Notes under the pieces: model-generated
Databases searched by the model: none
What the model saw: only the letters and a program-made list of their open reading frames with translations
Told to the model about the DNA's origin: nothing
Assembly: GCA_030386875.1 (NCBI GenBank)
Contig: CM059562.1
Span: forward strand, 44,165,757-44,229,756
DNA: 64,000 nucleotides
Direction of reading: 5' to 3'
DNA from: Morinoia aosen
Taxonomy: Eukaryota > Arthropoda > Malacostraca > Amphipoda > Talitridae
Translations under genes and position numbers: made by a program
Shown here: positions 40,401 through 55,400 of the stretch, piece after piece
Position numbering within the stretch: position 1 is the stretch's first letter
How the letters are laid out: each line of letters opens with the position of its first letter

Positions 40401-43400
40401 AGGCCGACGATGTATTTGAACTTTCAATTCTTGCTGTAGACTCTCGAATGAATGGAAGTCACCACTTTTCGAAAATCATAGCAAAAGTTTAATTTTATTT
40501 ATCTAGAATCGATATGTCATAAATTAAGAATAATGTTCGGGGTTATAGTCGAAGTCAAATTTGGAGCCTATGATTTTGGGACGATAACTTAGATTTTCGT
40601 TGAGAGTTCTGTTGAAGTCATTATATTTCATTATACCTTCGTTTGCAATTGAATTATCAATCCTACTTGAACGGGAGCTGAAACAAACCCAGACACCATT
40701 CACCAACCTCCGTCTTTTAGGGATAAGAGCCCTGTTTGTCTAATTTCAAATCTGTATTACGTTATTTTTCCAAATGACTCAATTGGTATTTCAACACTCC
40801 ATACTACTCTTTCCAAGAAAGTTTCACTTCCAATAATTTTTTTGCAATTCAAAGAGTGCTGGAAGAGGCTTGTGTAGAGCCGTCCGTCTTGGTTTTTGTT
40901 CATGTGAGCCAATAATATTTCAAAAGAATTGAATTGTGTAAGTATTTATGCTGATAACGAAGGCTCAGGAGGTGTCTTTGAATCAACTCCTGGGTTAATT
41001 TTGAACTCGCAACGTAGCTTTTGCGTTGTTCTTATTCTACCATACGTAGGCTTAATCGTTGTTGTACCTGACTTTTCAGACTTCTTGATGTATTTGTGTA
41101 GGTACAACTGATGTAGGTATGGCAGAGCTTTTTGAAATATTTATGTAACTATTATCAACTTATCGCTTTCTATACCCTTATGCATCAAATCACTCCTGAA
41201 TTCTTTCGTCTTAAACATTGTGCCGTTAAAGTGAGAATGATTATTATGATGCATATTACTCTCCATAATGTTTATTATTCGAAATTTATTCTATGTTCTG
41301 GTTAGCAACTACCCCAAAATGCTCTATAAATTTAGTAAAAATCTGAATTCTTCATATAATCTCATGAATCGATGAAATTAAAAAGGAAATTTTTTGTAGC
41401 GCTATCATTTTTTTGTTATTTTTGCATATTTTCATTGATCTAGTTGAATTAAGTTCTTTGTCTTAAAGAAGTAAATTCTAGATTGTTTTTCATGTACTTA
41501 AAAATGTGAAGAATTTAAAGCCACACTAGAGCTTAGTTTTGTGAAATGAGAGGAGATTAAAAAGTGACAAGTGTACAAATAATTTCGTCATTGACAATCA
41601 TGTGTCGGCCATAAGAATTAAGTTTTCCAAATGCTGGATTAAATTTGTGAAAAGAGAGGAGATTAAAAAGTGACAAGTGTACAAATAATTTCGTCATTGA
41701 CAATCGTGTGTCGGCCATAAGAATTAAGTTTTCCAAATGCTGGATTAAATTTGGAGCTTTCTTTGTCAAAAATTTAGGATACAATTTGTTGAAATTTTGT
41801 TTTCGAAGCTTCTTCTTCTTCTTCTTTTTCTTCTTTTTCTTCTTCTTCTTCTTCCTGATAAGCAACAATTTCCCTATGCTGAGCAAGCAATGTGACATCC
41901 TGTGTATCACCAATAAAATTTTCCGTTTCAAGCTGAAGTATAATTTTTAAATTTTTGTATTCATGCAACGTTAGAACGTAAACATTGCCAAGCCCGAGTC
42001 TGCAAATACTGATGGCAGTTCGCCTTCGAATTATTCGTTATACGAACTAGATATAAAATAGAGCACAGGGATTTTGAACGCCCACCTTTGTGCTTAATTA
42101 AACGAGACGTTTTTAAAATTGTTCTTCTCATTTCTCATTTTTCATAAAATGAGGGAGTCAAATTGATTTATTATTAACATACCAGTGTTGTGATGTTCTT
42201 ACTATGATCAATGAGAAAAACGATACCGTTTTCAGCGATTCTGAGGAAGTCTAATTTTTTTAATGTATGTTCGAAGAAGCCACAGACTCAAGCTCATACC
42301 ATGCTATCAAATCAGATTATTCGATGATTGCATGTTAAGCCATCCTCATCTTAAAGGAATCATTAGCTATTCCATTCTCACCCTTAAAACTCTACGATGT
42401 TATACCCTACATTAGCCCGTTAACGTCACTGCGTGCCATAAATGGTACAAACCAAATTCCGGAAACCAAACCGAAGTACTATGTTGGTGCGCTTCTGCAA
42501 AATATGTTATACATAGCACAAAAATTAGTTTATTGCTGTTGTATATTTCATTCTTATGCACTTTCCAAGGGGATATTTTTTCATTCCCCAATTTAAATCA
42601 TGCTGGAAAGGTTTAAGAACCTGACCTGAACTACTGCACCCCGACACACGAGCATTTCTCGCGTAGTAGTTAACGAAGTAGCTCAGAAGTAGCCGTTAAC
42701 TACGTAAGCAGATATGTAACAGCTGCTGCTACGCTTACACAAGTGATTTTCAGAGCTACAGAGTTGCTCTCTGAAAAGTCTGAACAAGTTTTCTTTTTTA
42801 ATGAAGCACGCGTTCTTTTTTCCACTGAACCTACTGCGTTTATGTAAATTGACCACATACAGTAAGGTTCATATCTAACTCTCAAGCCAGTGAGATCGGC
42901 ATGAAACTGTCGAACCTGTGAGGTTGGTACCAAACCGTCAAACCAGTGAGAATGGCTTCACACTGTCAAACGAGTGAGGTTTGTATCAAACAGTCGCATG
43001 CACAGCAAATCCTCTCGTACCTTACATTCGTCAGAGCTGTCCAAACACAAGATAAATGAAAAATACTGGTAATGAATGCACATTTCTTCAAACAAATGCA
43101 CTACACAGTAGACACACTTCAATACAGTGTTTGGTTTCACAAACAACGCCCTAGGTTCTGAGTGATAAGTAATTAATTCATCAACTATTGATGATATCAA
43201 CAATATCATCCTTGTACGTTCAATGCACAAAAAGTTTGTTCGTATATGGATACTACTTTAATCTGGTATTTTATTGCCTTATGTGGTGTATTGGAACGAC
43301 GACGCTCTTATTATAACAACACTAACAAGGTTTAATGTGCCGTTATAATACGAGTGTAGGGAAAAAAGTATGTTCGCGCGAGACATTATTGTAAGTTGAC

Positions 43401-46400
43401 GCGGTACACTGATCATGTGACACCTCTTCCTAATCTTTACCTTTCCTTGTTTCGCAGGTTGTTGTCAGCGACGGACTGTTTTCATCGAGTGCAACCGTCA
43501 CCATCACAACGGAGCCGCTCCCTAAAACTTCATTACGCTTCAGCCAGGAAAAATATTTTGCTGTAGTTGAAGAAAACAACAATGAAATAAACACCGTTTT
43601 GCTTGTGCAAGCCGTGGGTAGCAAACTCAACGAACACCTCAAGTTTAGACTTCTAAATCCCAGCCCAACGTTCTCTATTGGGGAAACTTCCGGAGTGATC
43701 ATGACCGCTGGCAAACCTTTCGACAGAGAACTTCAAGACACATATCACCTTGTTGTTGAGGTGAGATTTTTTATGTTTATTTTAAATCACGTTGACTTTG
43801 AACGTAATTTTTTTCCCCATGGTCTCTAACTCGCCATACGAGGTAAAAAACAAAGTGAATATATGCATTGCAGAACTGTTACTTACTATAGTCAAATTAG
43901 GAACGCTAAAATAGAATTTTTCAAATTAAAATGTGTGTATTAAATTTAACTTAAATTTTCAGTCCTGAAAAAATCGACCCATCAACCATCACATAGAGAA
44001 GAATACATTCTTTAAACCATAATTTAGGTTTTCAAAACTACATTTTGACTTTATATTTGACCGATTTTATGGCATGAGATATTCCTAACATTTAAAAATG
44101 AATAACCGCCACAACGATGAAGCGACTGACAATTTATAGGAAGGTAACCTAACGAGATCCATAGTGAACTACGTTTCTGATACCATTATTTTTTTTGCAC
44201 GGAACTGACCGGCATTGCTATCTTCATCTATCCTTTTGTCATACATTAGTGAAAGATTACTATTTTCCGACGATAAATGATTCTGCTAAGTTTATCCAAT
44301 TATACGTGCACTATTCACTCTTTTTCACATCATATTGACATATGTGGTTTCCACTCCTATGTCGTGAGCGGGGCTCAGTGGCCCGTGTTGTGCTGCGCTT
44401 AATATTGTTTCATCGTGAGCATGGACGGAGGTGATGATACACGTCACACTTTCCCTCTCGAGCGAGTTTAATTTAATGTTCCCGTGGTGTACTCTATCTT
44501 TGCGGTCCTAAATTTCTGAGATACGAACATATGTTTTTTTTTTGCAGTTAGAGATGAAGTCATGACAATTGGAATGCGGACAAACTCTTCGCCCTATATT
44601 GCGGGGCGAGGTATGGTACGGGAAAAATGCAAACATAAATTTTAAAATCGATATGTGATCTTGAGAGCAGTTTATCCTCATAATAACGCTGATAAATAGG
44701 GAATTTTGTACTGAAGAAATATTGTTTAATTAGTTGCGGAACAGATACAGTATTCGTAACCGTCTACTTTTGGTGGCTCTCTTATCCCTACTCTTCGCAC
44801 CAGGCAGAAGGCCAGAAGCGATGACTTTCTCATCAACATTTGATGCGGTTATTTTTCGAACTTTATTATCCAGTCTCTGCTCTCGGAAGCTCTTGCCGCG
44901 TTCTTACTTGTATTTTTTTTTTAATTATACCCTGTCGGAAATCGAGTAATAATAAAGATTTCGACACAGTATTCATTCCTGAATTTCAGCGCGTTTCATG
45001 ATCATGAAACGCGCTGCTCTCATCGGCATCAAAGTCAGGTCTGATACATTGTAAAGCGCTGTTTACTGGGATGATTTAGCAGGGATTTAGAAGAAGACGA
45101 TTTGGTACACAGTAGAAACCTCGAGACTATATAGAAGAGCATAGTGGCGTGCATTATGTTGATTCGAAGCTTTTTAAATTGTTCACCGATCATTCCCGCT
45201 TATTCCGCAATCATTGTTTTACATCGTGAGCGCTGTCTGATTAGAACTTTAAAGTGCTCTCGCCCTCCGTAATTAATTCACCGAACGAGAGAGAGGTTTT
45301 ATATCAATGAACTGTCGTCAGAAGCTGGGAACTCTTAAAAATCTTAATTCTTGAAAAATTCTTAAAAATCTTGAAAATCAATACCCTCATCAACTTTCGC
45401 ACGTGAGCCCGTCACTGAATGTAGAACAGATTATTTTAGTGTGATATTTTCTTAAAACAGTTTGACAAGTCATTCCTTGAAATTTCTTACTTTTTCAAAA
45501 ACCTCAATTCTTCTTTAGCACATTAGACGAGTCTGCCTTACTGAAACGCTCTCTAACATCTCTCATTCCTTACGCTCGTCCTTTGTATATCTTATCTCGA
45601 TGAAGAAGCTATTGGCTCATAATGAGAAAGATGGTCTTTTTTGTTGTACAACGATTAGCGATAATTCCGCTTTCCTACGCAAAAATAGAAAACTATTGTA
45701 GTTGATTTGATCCAGACTGTACTTTCTAGTTCATTTCCCTTACGGAAGTATCACTGAATAAAGTTACTGCACTTTACATGCAATATGTACCTGACCTCAT
45801 TGGCTACCATCTACTTTCGCTCTCCACCAGGTGCGCAGCTCCGTGCCTGCTTCCCCTCGGCGCATCAGTCACGCGTCCGTGCAAGTTGTGATCCTAGACA
45901 AGAATGACAATCATCCGATTTTCGTGAACACACCTTACTTCGGCGTCGTACCTGTTGATTCGAAGAAAGAATCCGTCATTTTTGAGGTAGTATTCGTAAC
46001 ATAAAATCTTACTTTTAAGTTAATTGGGCGATATTTTTTACACACTGACCTATGTTTCAGTTAAAGGATACTTTTTCGTCAACAGCGTAGAATGTCCTTT
46101 GAATACGGGCTGCTAGTGTTTTTGAACCACATTTTTCTTTTAGTTTCATATGTTTAGGGTAGACGCTATCAAGTATGATTTTGACTTTCCATAAAATATC
46201 GTTGCCTTTCACTTATTCACTACGAAGTTAGTAAAAATGCTAATTTTATAGTGGTGTGCAAGTCATAAGTTGTTTTTTCTTATGATTATTGATATCTTCA
46301 AGTATGAAAAATTTTCTTCATTTGTATCATATAGATTATTTACGGATTTATAGTCGTCTCAAATTTTAATATTTGTTTATTTTTCTTTTTGCCAACTTAT

Positions 46401-49400
46401 CTGAATTACATATAGCCTTATTCTTCTACAATGTGCCATACCTGAGTGCAGTGCTATCAGCAATGCTTACTCAACCGATTAAAAATTGTATTTTCCAAAT
46501 TTTATGAGAGAATTTTTTTCTGTGCACTTATCGTAAATTTGTGTCCGTTATTCACTTCACTTTATCATTCATTATTGTTATAGCAGTAATGAATATCCGA
46601 GCCTTATTTGCTGTACGACTAAAACTTACGTTCATAATATTTAAACCTGAAAGTGGGCGGTAATACACTAGTTTACTTGACGTAATTTCGCTCTCATGTC
46701 TCAGAAAACCCATTGCTCCGTTTCCTCATCATTGATTTTCATACTTTCCTGACGAAGGTGCAAGCTACCGACTTCGATGCCGATGAGAACAAAGATATCC
46801 GATACGAGCTGGTGCGGGGCGACAGCGAGCTGTTTATTATCAGTCAAACCACCGGGGAGATTCGACTTCGACGAGAGTTGCATGGCGCACTTGCAGAGTA
46901 CGAGCTCACCGTGGCTGCCTACGACGGAGGCGAGTTTTGCTTCCTATCTTCTTCCCTTTTGTCTTGCTAGCAGTATTTCGAGCGATGAAAATACTCATTG
47001 TTATTGTGTGACGAATAGTTCTTCGTCATGGGCTTGCAAATCAGTCTTTCGTAAACCTCGGTCGTATTAAATACGAGTGTTCTTGATATGCACTTATATT
47101 TCGTTCACAAAATTTCTTTGAAAATGTGAAAAATTGTCCAAAATTGTTAGTCAGCATTTGTATTTTGTACATTAGTTTACCAACGCTGTATGAGTGAAAT
47201 TTCACTGACGGTCATTGAAATTCTATTTGTTTCTGTTTGTAGAGATATTAAATGAGGTTCTATTGTTATATTGTCATTATTTGATGCAGGATCTCCGCGC
47301 CTGTCGGCTGAAGCAGAGGTACGTCTGAAGGTGGTCGACCGGTCGCAACCCGTGTTCCGCTCTCAGTTCTACAGCGGCGAGGTTCCTGAGGATGCTGAAG
47401 TGGGCACGCCTGTGTTGACCGTCGAGGCTCATAGCCAACTCAACCGGAAACTCTTCTATGCCATCATCGCCGGGGAAAACCACTATGATTTCGGCATTGC
47501 GCTCGAAGAAGGTTAGTGGTACAATGCTTGATATGTTTCTATTGAAACTTGTTCCCAGCGCTTTTTGAACCAGCAAAGTATTTCGTGCCTTTCAAATTCT
47601 AATCGATCCTGCTGAAAACAGCACTAACGAATTCATTATTGCCAATTCAAAATAAGAATGATAAAATGCAGGTCTATATTTTTATGTATTTTTTTAGATG
47701 TATTGGTAGGTTCCTGGAACAATATTGCTACAGCCTTCTAAAAGAAACGTAAATTACATTTTTTGTACATTTGTCATTCATTTAACTCCAGAGAGATTTG
47801 CGTGTATTTTATGCCAACAAGTCAAAATAAACCTTGGAATTGAACATTCGCACTGCAGTACGATCTTCGTTATCTAATAAATAGTTGTTGACGTACTTCT
47901 TTTTTTTTAATTCCACTTTCCTCACACATCTCATTCTCATGGTTTTGTTGTCCTCAGCGCCTCTTGTTACGTAAAAAAGAGCTACTGAACTCTTTCTCAA
48001 TATTGCAGCTGGCAAGAGGCTACGTCCTTTACTACTTTGTAACATTTATTCAGCCTTACAATGACTATATTCATTCAAAGTTTTAAATTGAGAAAGTACT
48101 TTGTAATCCAGACAATCGTTTTTGACGAAAAGGTGAACGTTCGCTCATTAGTTTGTAATCTATGAGAAATTCGTTTTTTGAGAAAACTAATATGAATAAA
48201 TGGGGGAGGGATTTGCTAGAACTTGATTCTAAATGGAGAGCGGCTTAATTGTAAAAAGCTCTGAGTGTAGAACTTGATGTTGAGTTTTATTAATTATCAG
48301 AGCAATTTTCATAATGAACTTGAAATGTGTATTGAATATTTTTTTGCTCAGCTTCCACAGAATAATAGTGACCTTATGCGACCGCTCTCCGGCAAGCTAT
48401 TGTTCGATTTCAGGATGGTAGTTCATTTGTGCGCACCTCATTTCCAGTGCTGAAGTCTTGTCTAGTGAGTTGTGTCAAACTACGCAGTAACTCTCTACGA
48501 TGCCGAGTTATTGACCCCTTTCATACGCATTATGAGTCTAGAGTCAGTAGCCTTTGTTTGGCGTGAAGCCAAAAAAAATTTCACAGATATGACACGCTGA
48601 GGCCTATCGTTATTGTACAATCTATATTTGAAATAGGGAGCAGGAAGTTACGGAAAACCTGTCAGTAGAAATGTGAAAATTGTGGGATAAAATTCGGTTA
48701 TTGCTTTATGTTATGTGTGCGAAATTAATTCAAGTTTATTTTTTCCAGGTGTTATTCGGGTTCAAGATGAGCTAGATTTTGAGAAAAAACCAACGTACCT
48801 GATCACTGTCCGTGGAATTGACACCGTCTCGGGCAAATTCTCAGATGTCCAAGTGTCAATTTCGGTGACGGACAGCAACGATCATTCCCCTTCTTTTGCC
48901 AGCCAGTTCTTGAACATTACGGTGTCCGAAGCCACAGCTATAGCCACTCCCATAATGAAAATTGAAACAAGTGACAAAGATACGGGAATCAACGCAGGAG
49001 TTAATTATAGACTTGAGGATTCGATAGGTTCTGCACTAGATTATTTCTACATGGAGCAGCGCTCTGGCGTTGTTGTTCTAAAAAGGAACTTGGATCGTGA
49101 AACAGAAAGTTCTCACATTCTTACTATCGTTGCTACTGACGAAGGTTTCCCTCCTCTCTCTTCTACAGCTTACGCTCTCATAAACGGTAAGTGACAGCGT
49201 TGTTCGCTTATGATATAGCTGCTCAAATTGTGCTAATGCTGTGCTTAGGGATAAAAGTCGACTCAAATGGGTGGATATTGAAGGTAGCTTTGGCATCGGA
49301 AAGATTTTGTGCAAAGCGCAAAATAGTTCAAAATTTTGTTGTGTCTGTGAAAGACGGGCGAGCATTGTGTGACGTATGGGGATAGTATGCTACCATCGGA

Positions 49401-52400
49401 AAGTGAAACCATGCAGAGAAAGACTAGGAGAATAGTTGAAGCACGTTATTGAAAATGAGACTTGACAGTAGGGACGGCTACATCCGTGGTAGATTTTGTT
49501 GCGTGCTAATTGAGCTGCAGCGAGTATCGATCACAAGGGCTTGAGACTTGAGTAGTGCGTTGTTTTCGTAATTAGAGTTAGTTAACAAGGCTAATGAATT
49601 ATAATTTTTCACTAGCGTATTTATCACACTTGGTGAGGAGGATAAACTTTGTCAGTTTCTATTTTTATGCAGCTGTATCGCATTGGGAGCGAAAGAATTG
49701 GTGAGCTTTGTCGTTCGTAGGGGCCCCTGAGTGAACAATTGCCTTCCACATTGGTCTGGAAATGCAGTTTATAGAACACTCGCATATAATCGTATAGTAT
49801 ATTGCATATATGTATTAGGATGTCGCACCAGAGTTGAAAAATTTTGATCTTATATTTACATCGTATGGAAATGCTCACGGCGTGAATTAGATATTTTCTA
49901 AGAGTTTGTAGAAGACTCATTTCGTGGAAGTGTGCATTGCATGTGAATTAGGACGTCGAAAAAAACAGCTGGAGGGCCTTTTACTAATTAATGGTAATAC
50001 AAAGTTATGAATGGGAGGTGTATTTTTATTAGGGACTTGTATCGATACGTTTGAAAGGGAAAGGGAAGAGAGTGTTGATAATGGAAAACTCTGGCTATGA
50101 AGAGTATAAATTGATCAGAAATGATATGTTACAGGGATTTTGAAAGGAGAATATGCAAACAAGTACAATCTCCTCAATTTATCAGCGTAGGTCTTATGAT
50201 AATAAAAGGAAGGCAAGTACTGAAGATGGTAAACTAATTGTTGTACTTGAAAAGCGAACATTTCGAAAATCAGCCCATCAGCAGCATTGTAACTTCCCGC
50301 AAAATAGAAAATTACGTTTAACAGTCCCATAAATACTGCACTAATTACCGAATAAAAGCTGAATGAGTAAGTGACACAATTTGCTTAGAATCGTTAGAGG
50401 AAAAGACGTTTCTTTATTCCTCGCACGTTTTTCGTGTTGCAAGAGTTCTTATCAAATATTTTTTTTCTGGATTGCGCATAAATAAAATGTCGAGAAGGAG
50501 AATACGATTATTTGGTGTAAGGGAGAAATATGATCCCAGAAGTTAAATTTTGATTTGTCTCGGGTAAATGCTAAAAATTAATGGTAAGTGGTTTCTTGAT
50601 ACAGTTATTGTGAGTGGAAGGCATGAGCGGTATTAATACAAAAATAACTGAATGCATGAAGTTATAAGGGCATAGCGTTAGATCTGCAAGTAAGTTTATG
50701 GCAGTTTTCTGGATCTTACGCAAAAAGTATTTTTTCAAGACTTTGTTTTAATGTATCATGATACGGTACGGATGAACCGGGACAACTTTGCAGTTTTGCT
50801 GCTTCACATCTTCAGTGGTTAGGTTTGTGTGCTTAGGAGCTGTATACAAGGCGATCCTGTTGCTTTTTTCTTTTGTCCCCTAATGGTAGTTTCAATAGCT
50901 GTGCGTCAAATTTGAGTTGCGTTGTTCTTTGTTCCTACAGTTTTAGATATGAACGACAACCCTCCCGAGTTCGAGCGACAGTCCTACCAGTGCTGGGTCA
51001 CAGAAAGCGCTACACGCGGCCATTTCGTGACGCTTGTCTCCGCCGTGGATGAAGACGTTGCCGATGTTGGGCAGTTGTCTTACTCCATCGTCGGTGGTAA
51101 CGATGAGCAAATCTTCAATATGGACGTTAACACAGGTGTGTCCTTTTATCTTTTCGATCCATCTTATGCTACATTTCCCAACTGACTCCTATTTGTTCGA
51201 TTGACAATATTTTATCAACAGCATGAAAATATAGCTTAGCTTAAACTGAAACTCCATTTTCCATGCGTCTTTGAAATAATGATGACCGCCTGTTTGCTTT
51301 TTGGCAAGCTGACTGTTTTCAGCATTCATTCCTTTGTTCCTGCTCCAAATTCTTGGATACTTAAAGCATTTCATTTTAATGCATGTATTGTACTTTTAGC
51401 ATTTTCACAATGCATTAATGTTTTGTGGAAAATGAATGAGCCTAATATTAATTTTATATGGTACTATTCATTGTAATCGATCCAGCATAGGTTAAGCTAA
51501 TGCAGTTAGTTACTGAGACCTAGGCTTAAACTCTTATTCGTACCAAATTATTGGGATACACCCAATAAACATAAAACTATGTTTGACCGACAAGAGAGCT
51601 GCACAATAAGGATAAAGCTTATAGAGGCTGAATCTCAACGCAAAAAATTTCAACACTAACTGGTTACAATTGCTAGTGCGAGTATAATTTACAGAAAGGG
51701 AATCGGAAATTGATTAGCTAGACAATCCTCAAAGATCAGTAGCTGTCGTTTGTTCCCGCCAAAGACGCTTGCAAACACGGTCAGAGTCTGGTGAATATTA
51801 TAGTGCAAGACAATCTGAGAAAATTTCTACCCGATAGCTTGAAGATATCGACTAAATATAGTCAGACCTTGAAAAGTGCGCCGAATATATTATAAGAAAC
51901 AGGAATTGAGTACAAAGTAGCTCAGCGATGGGCTGTAACTTCAATTTCTTATTATAAACATTGTCGCTGACATTTTGAAATTCAGGAGATAATGCAGTAA
52001 TATTTAAAATACTTCAGAAGTTTGTGGACCAATTTTAAGCTTTCATTCTTACAGAAGTGAAATTCAAGGTCTTATTTCGAGTGTTTGTACGAATGATAAC
52101 ATAGCGGAGGTCTGTAAAATGTTTCATAAATGTAGGTGAAAGAAACTCGTATTATATTCCTATATTATCATATTCATTATATTCATTCATTCCGCCCACA
52201 ACGAATGAATTTGACCTGAAAATATTAGTACACATATTTAAAGGGTATTGCATTCTAGTTTTTATGTGGCTCCACGGTGTGAAATCCTTCCTCTCTTTGA
52301 AGGAATTATGTTTTGATAAGAGAGGCCGAAACTAACTTATAATCCATCAATGGCCACTCTAGGAGGAAGGGCACTTCATAATAATTTTCATTTTTCATTG

Positions 52401-55400
52401 CGCTCTTTGGGTATAAATCAAACTTCGCTTGAAGTTTACTTCTGTACTTAACATGCTGAGCTTTTCGTTTAACACGCAAAATAACTACAACCCCAGCTAA
52501 AAAACATTAATACTTTAAAGTTATTTAAGCCAATAAATCATTTTTTTGGAGCAACTCGTATTATTTGTAGCTGTATTGATTTATGAACCTGTCATTTACG
52601 AGGAAATGCGATCTCGCACGTCAGGCATCGTGAGAATCTGGAACGGTCAGAAGCTGAAGGCAACAAGTGAACACCGCCTCAACGTGTCTGTGACGGACGG
52701 TGTGTTCACTGCTTTTGCCGGCGTCCACGTCCTCGTGCTGCCTGTCAACGAGCACGCACCCATGTTTTCTCAGGACCAGTACACGGCTCGGGTCAGTTTC
52801 CTATGTCCTTAGTTGAAAATATGCTGCTTATTTCTTCTTACATCTCCGAAGCATCCTGTGAATCTATCAGACTATCCAAGAGTTTTGATTTGCTTCAGTT
52901 TTAGACGTTGCCTACAGGACTTCTGAAGTTTAAACATAGGAAAATGTGGGGTTCAGTTGCTTTGAGACTGAAGGATTTTCGAATGAAATTTAATAAGCTT
53001 CAGTAGGAGTCTCCGCCTATGTACTTGAGTGAATACAATCCTTAAGCTCTCTAATTTATTGAATTGAATCATGGTAAGAAATTTAACGTCGTTTACGAAA
53101 ATACACTTCATTTTCCCGTAAGTTGCTGTGATAACTTCCTCCAGTGTTGTTTTCATGTGCTGAGCTTTTGAGTTCTAGTGTAGAAGTGACAGGCCTCCAA
53201 ACGTGAACAGCTGCTCTTTTTCTCCATCACTGATCTGTCGAAGTTTCGGACTTGCTTTTATAATGTATCTAAAGTTCACGTCTGAAGCTTGCCATCAGTT
53301 TACCATTATTCGTACAAATGAAAAATATGCATTCATACTTTCACAAACTTTATCGCACGTTTTCATTGCATATTATGTGAACAATAATGTATTTTTCAAT
53401 TTTTCTATATCTACTTGTAAGCAAGCTGCCCCAAGTATCTGCTACGTTATATGTACGACTGTACGTATTTCTATTAATTACTCATATACTCAATATCTTC
53501 TAAATTTAACTCGTGGTGAACTTGAACTGTTTCGGAATGTTGAAAAATTGGAAAAGAAATTGCGGTAATTGTAGTTTTCGCATAAAATCTATTTTTAGGG
53601 ATAAACCAAAATTGTTACAATGGCGCTCGAGTGTTGTTGAGCATGATAAAAGTCATATTTCATGAATTTGTGTGTTGCAGGTGCTTGAGAACGAGCCCGC
53701 CTTGACTAGAGTGGCAGTGGTGCAGGCAGTCGACCAGGACCAGGGTCCGTATGGCCAGCTCACCTACAAGTTCGTCGCTGAAGAAGCTCACAACTACTTC
53801 GGCATCGATGAAAATTCCGGTAATGCATAGATCTTGGAAAGATCAGCATACTTCACAGTCATGATGCGATATTGTTTGCAGCAAATATGCCATTGGAACA
53901 CATTCATATTCCAAACGCTTCGTGAAGCAGTTTCACAAATGTTTTAATTTTGATATTCCATTCAGTCCTTGTGAATAACAAAATTTCCCTTGATAAATGA
54001 CTTGAAATAATTACTCAAAAAAAATTTGCGTTCTCTAAAATATTGCACGCAATTTTTTCACGATACGCTTGTAAACTTGATCGTTGTTCAAGTTGTGGCT
54101 TTCCTAGAAATCATAAAATCTTGAAGCGGGTGCATTGGTGGGTACCTTCTTCAGAGATGCCCACTAACTTTGAAGTCACCATGAGCACAACGGTGGGATA
54201 GATTTGTTGGTTGCATTACACTGTAAAGGGAGAAAACGTATGTGCATTTGAGAATGCCTACCTATTTTTGCCTTTGCTTTGCGTGGCGCGCGCAGTGAGC
54301 GCTGCTTACAACCGAGCACCCGATTGGATCGCGCGCTGAATGCAACTTGAGCTGCTCACCGAAAATAGATTCTCTACTAATCACGTCAAATATACCAATA
54401 TATTTTGCGCCATGAAAACTATTGCACGCTAACTTTTCCAATAATATATTTCTGGTTGAAATTTGGTGACTGAAGTGACACGTATTCACAATCTAAATGT
54501 AAGTTCTATTTAGTTTTGATTGTTTTTCAAATATTCTTCGCCACTTGTATTACTAACTTCTTAATAGGATCTCCTGATGACGGTCGTAATTCGTTTGTGA
54601 TAATTTGAGCTGCACGAGGTGCGTAGTGCTGGTGACTGCATGAACCTCACACACGCGTCCACTTAAGCAGGAAGTTTAATGATGAAGCTCCGTAAGAACT
54701 GATTTGACCATTATTCTGGTATTCCTGTTTTCTGTTCTCAATGTTTCAAGCATTACGATGTTGTGTACCTGATCAAATCATTTATTTTTCCTTTAGTTCT
54801 CGTTCAATGAGCGTGAACTTTCAAACAATATTGCACTAGTCGACTATATGCGGCAATAATCTAATTTCTTATGTTTCAGGAGAGATTTGGACTGCCACCG
54901 AGTTAGACCGTGAGGCCACCCCGCATTTGTCGTTCACAATTGCGGCCGTAGATGGAGGGGGTCGGAGTGGCTTCACTACCCTCACCGTTTCCGTGCAGGA
55001 CGTCAATGATAACGGTCCTGTCTTCGAGTTACGCAAATATAAAGCCTTGATTCACGCAAACTTCAGCAACAATCAGCTCATCCTCAAGGTTAGAAACTTG
55101 TGCAAGTTTTCACGTGTTGTTTACCATGTTACGCGCGTTTCCTGTAGAAGTATTTAGACCGACTAAACTGTGTATCCTTAACTTTTTCCTGTAGCTACTT
55201 TAAGGAATAACTTACAGCGATTGATAGAGTGCATTGTTTAAAACGAGATGTCACGAAATGAGGGCGAGGCTGGTGCCTCATCCACATTCGTAGTGAGGAA
55301 TCGAAACCTCATAGTGAAAGAGGAAAAGGAAAACACCGAGCGGAAAACACAGAAAGAGGAAATGGTAGAACAGCTGGAAAAATAGAGAAAGTAAATACTG

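Larger units (their letters stand above)
38829..43457 (+). other. Intron 13
   Basis: 4.6 kb. Holds the 105-bp tandem duplication (41541), the TTC tract (41809) and the 28-bp minisatellite (42882). The rest is AT-rich with nothing recognised. Confidence 0.6.

Noticed and set aside
41557-41931. Lys-rich 124-codon frame on the minus strand
   Set aside because: Produced by the TTC/GAA microsatellite and the tandem duplication.
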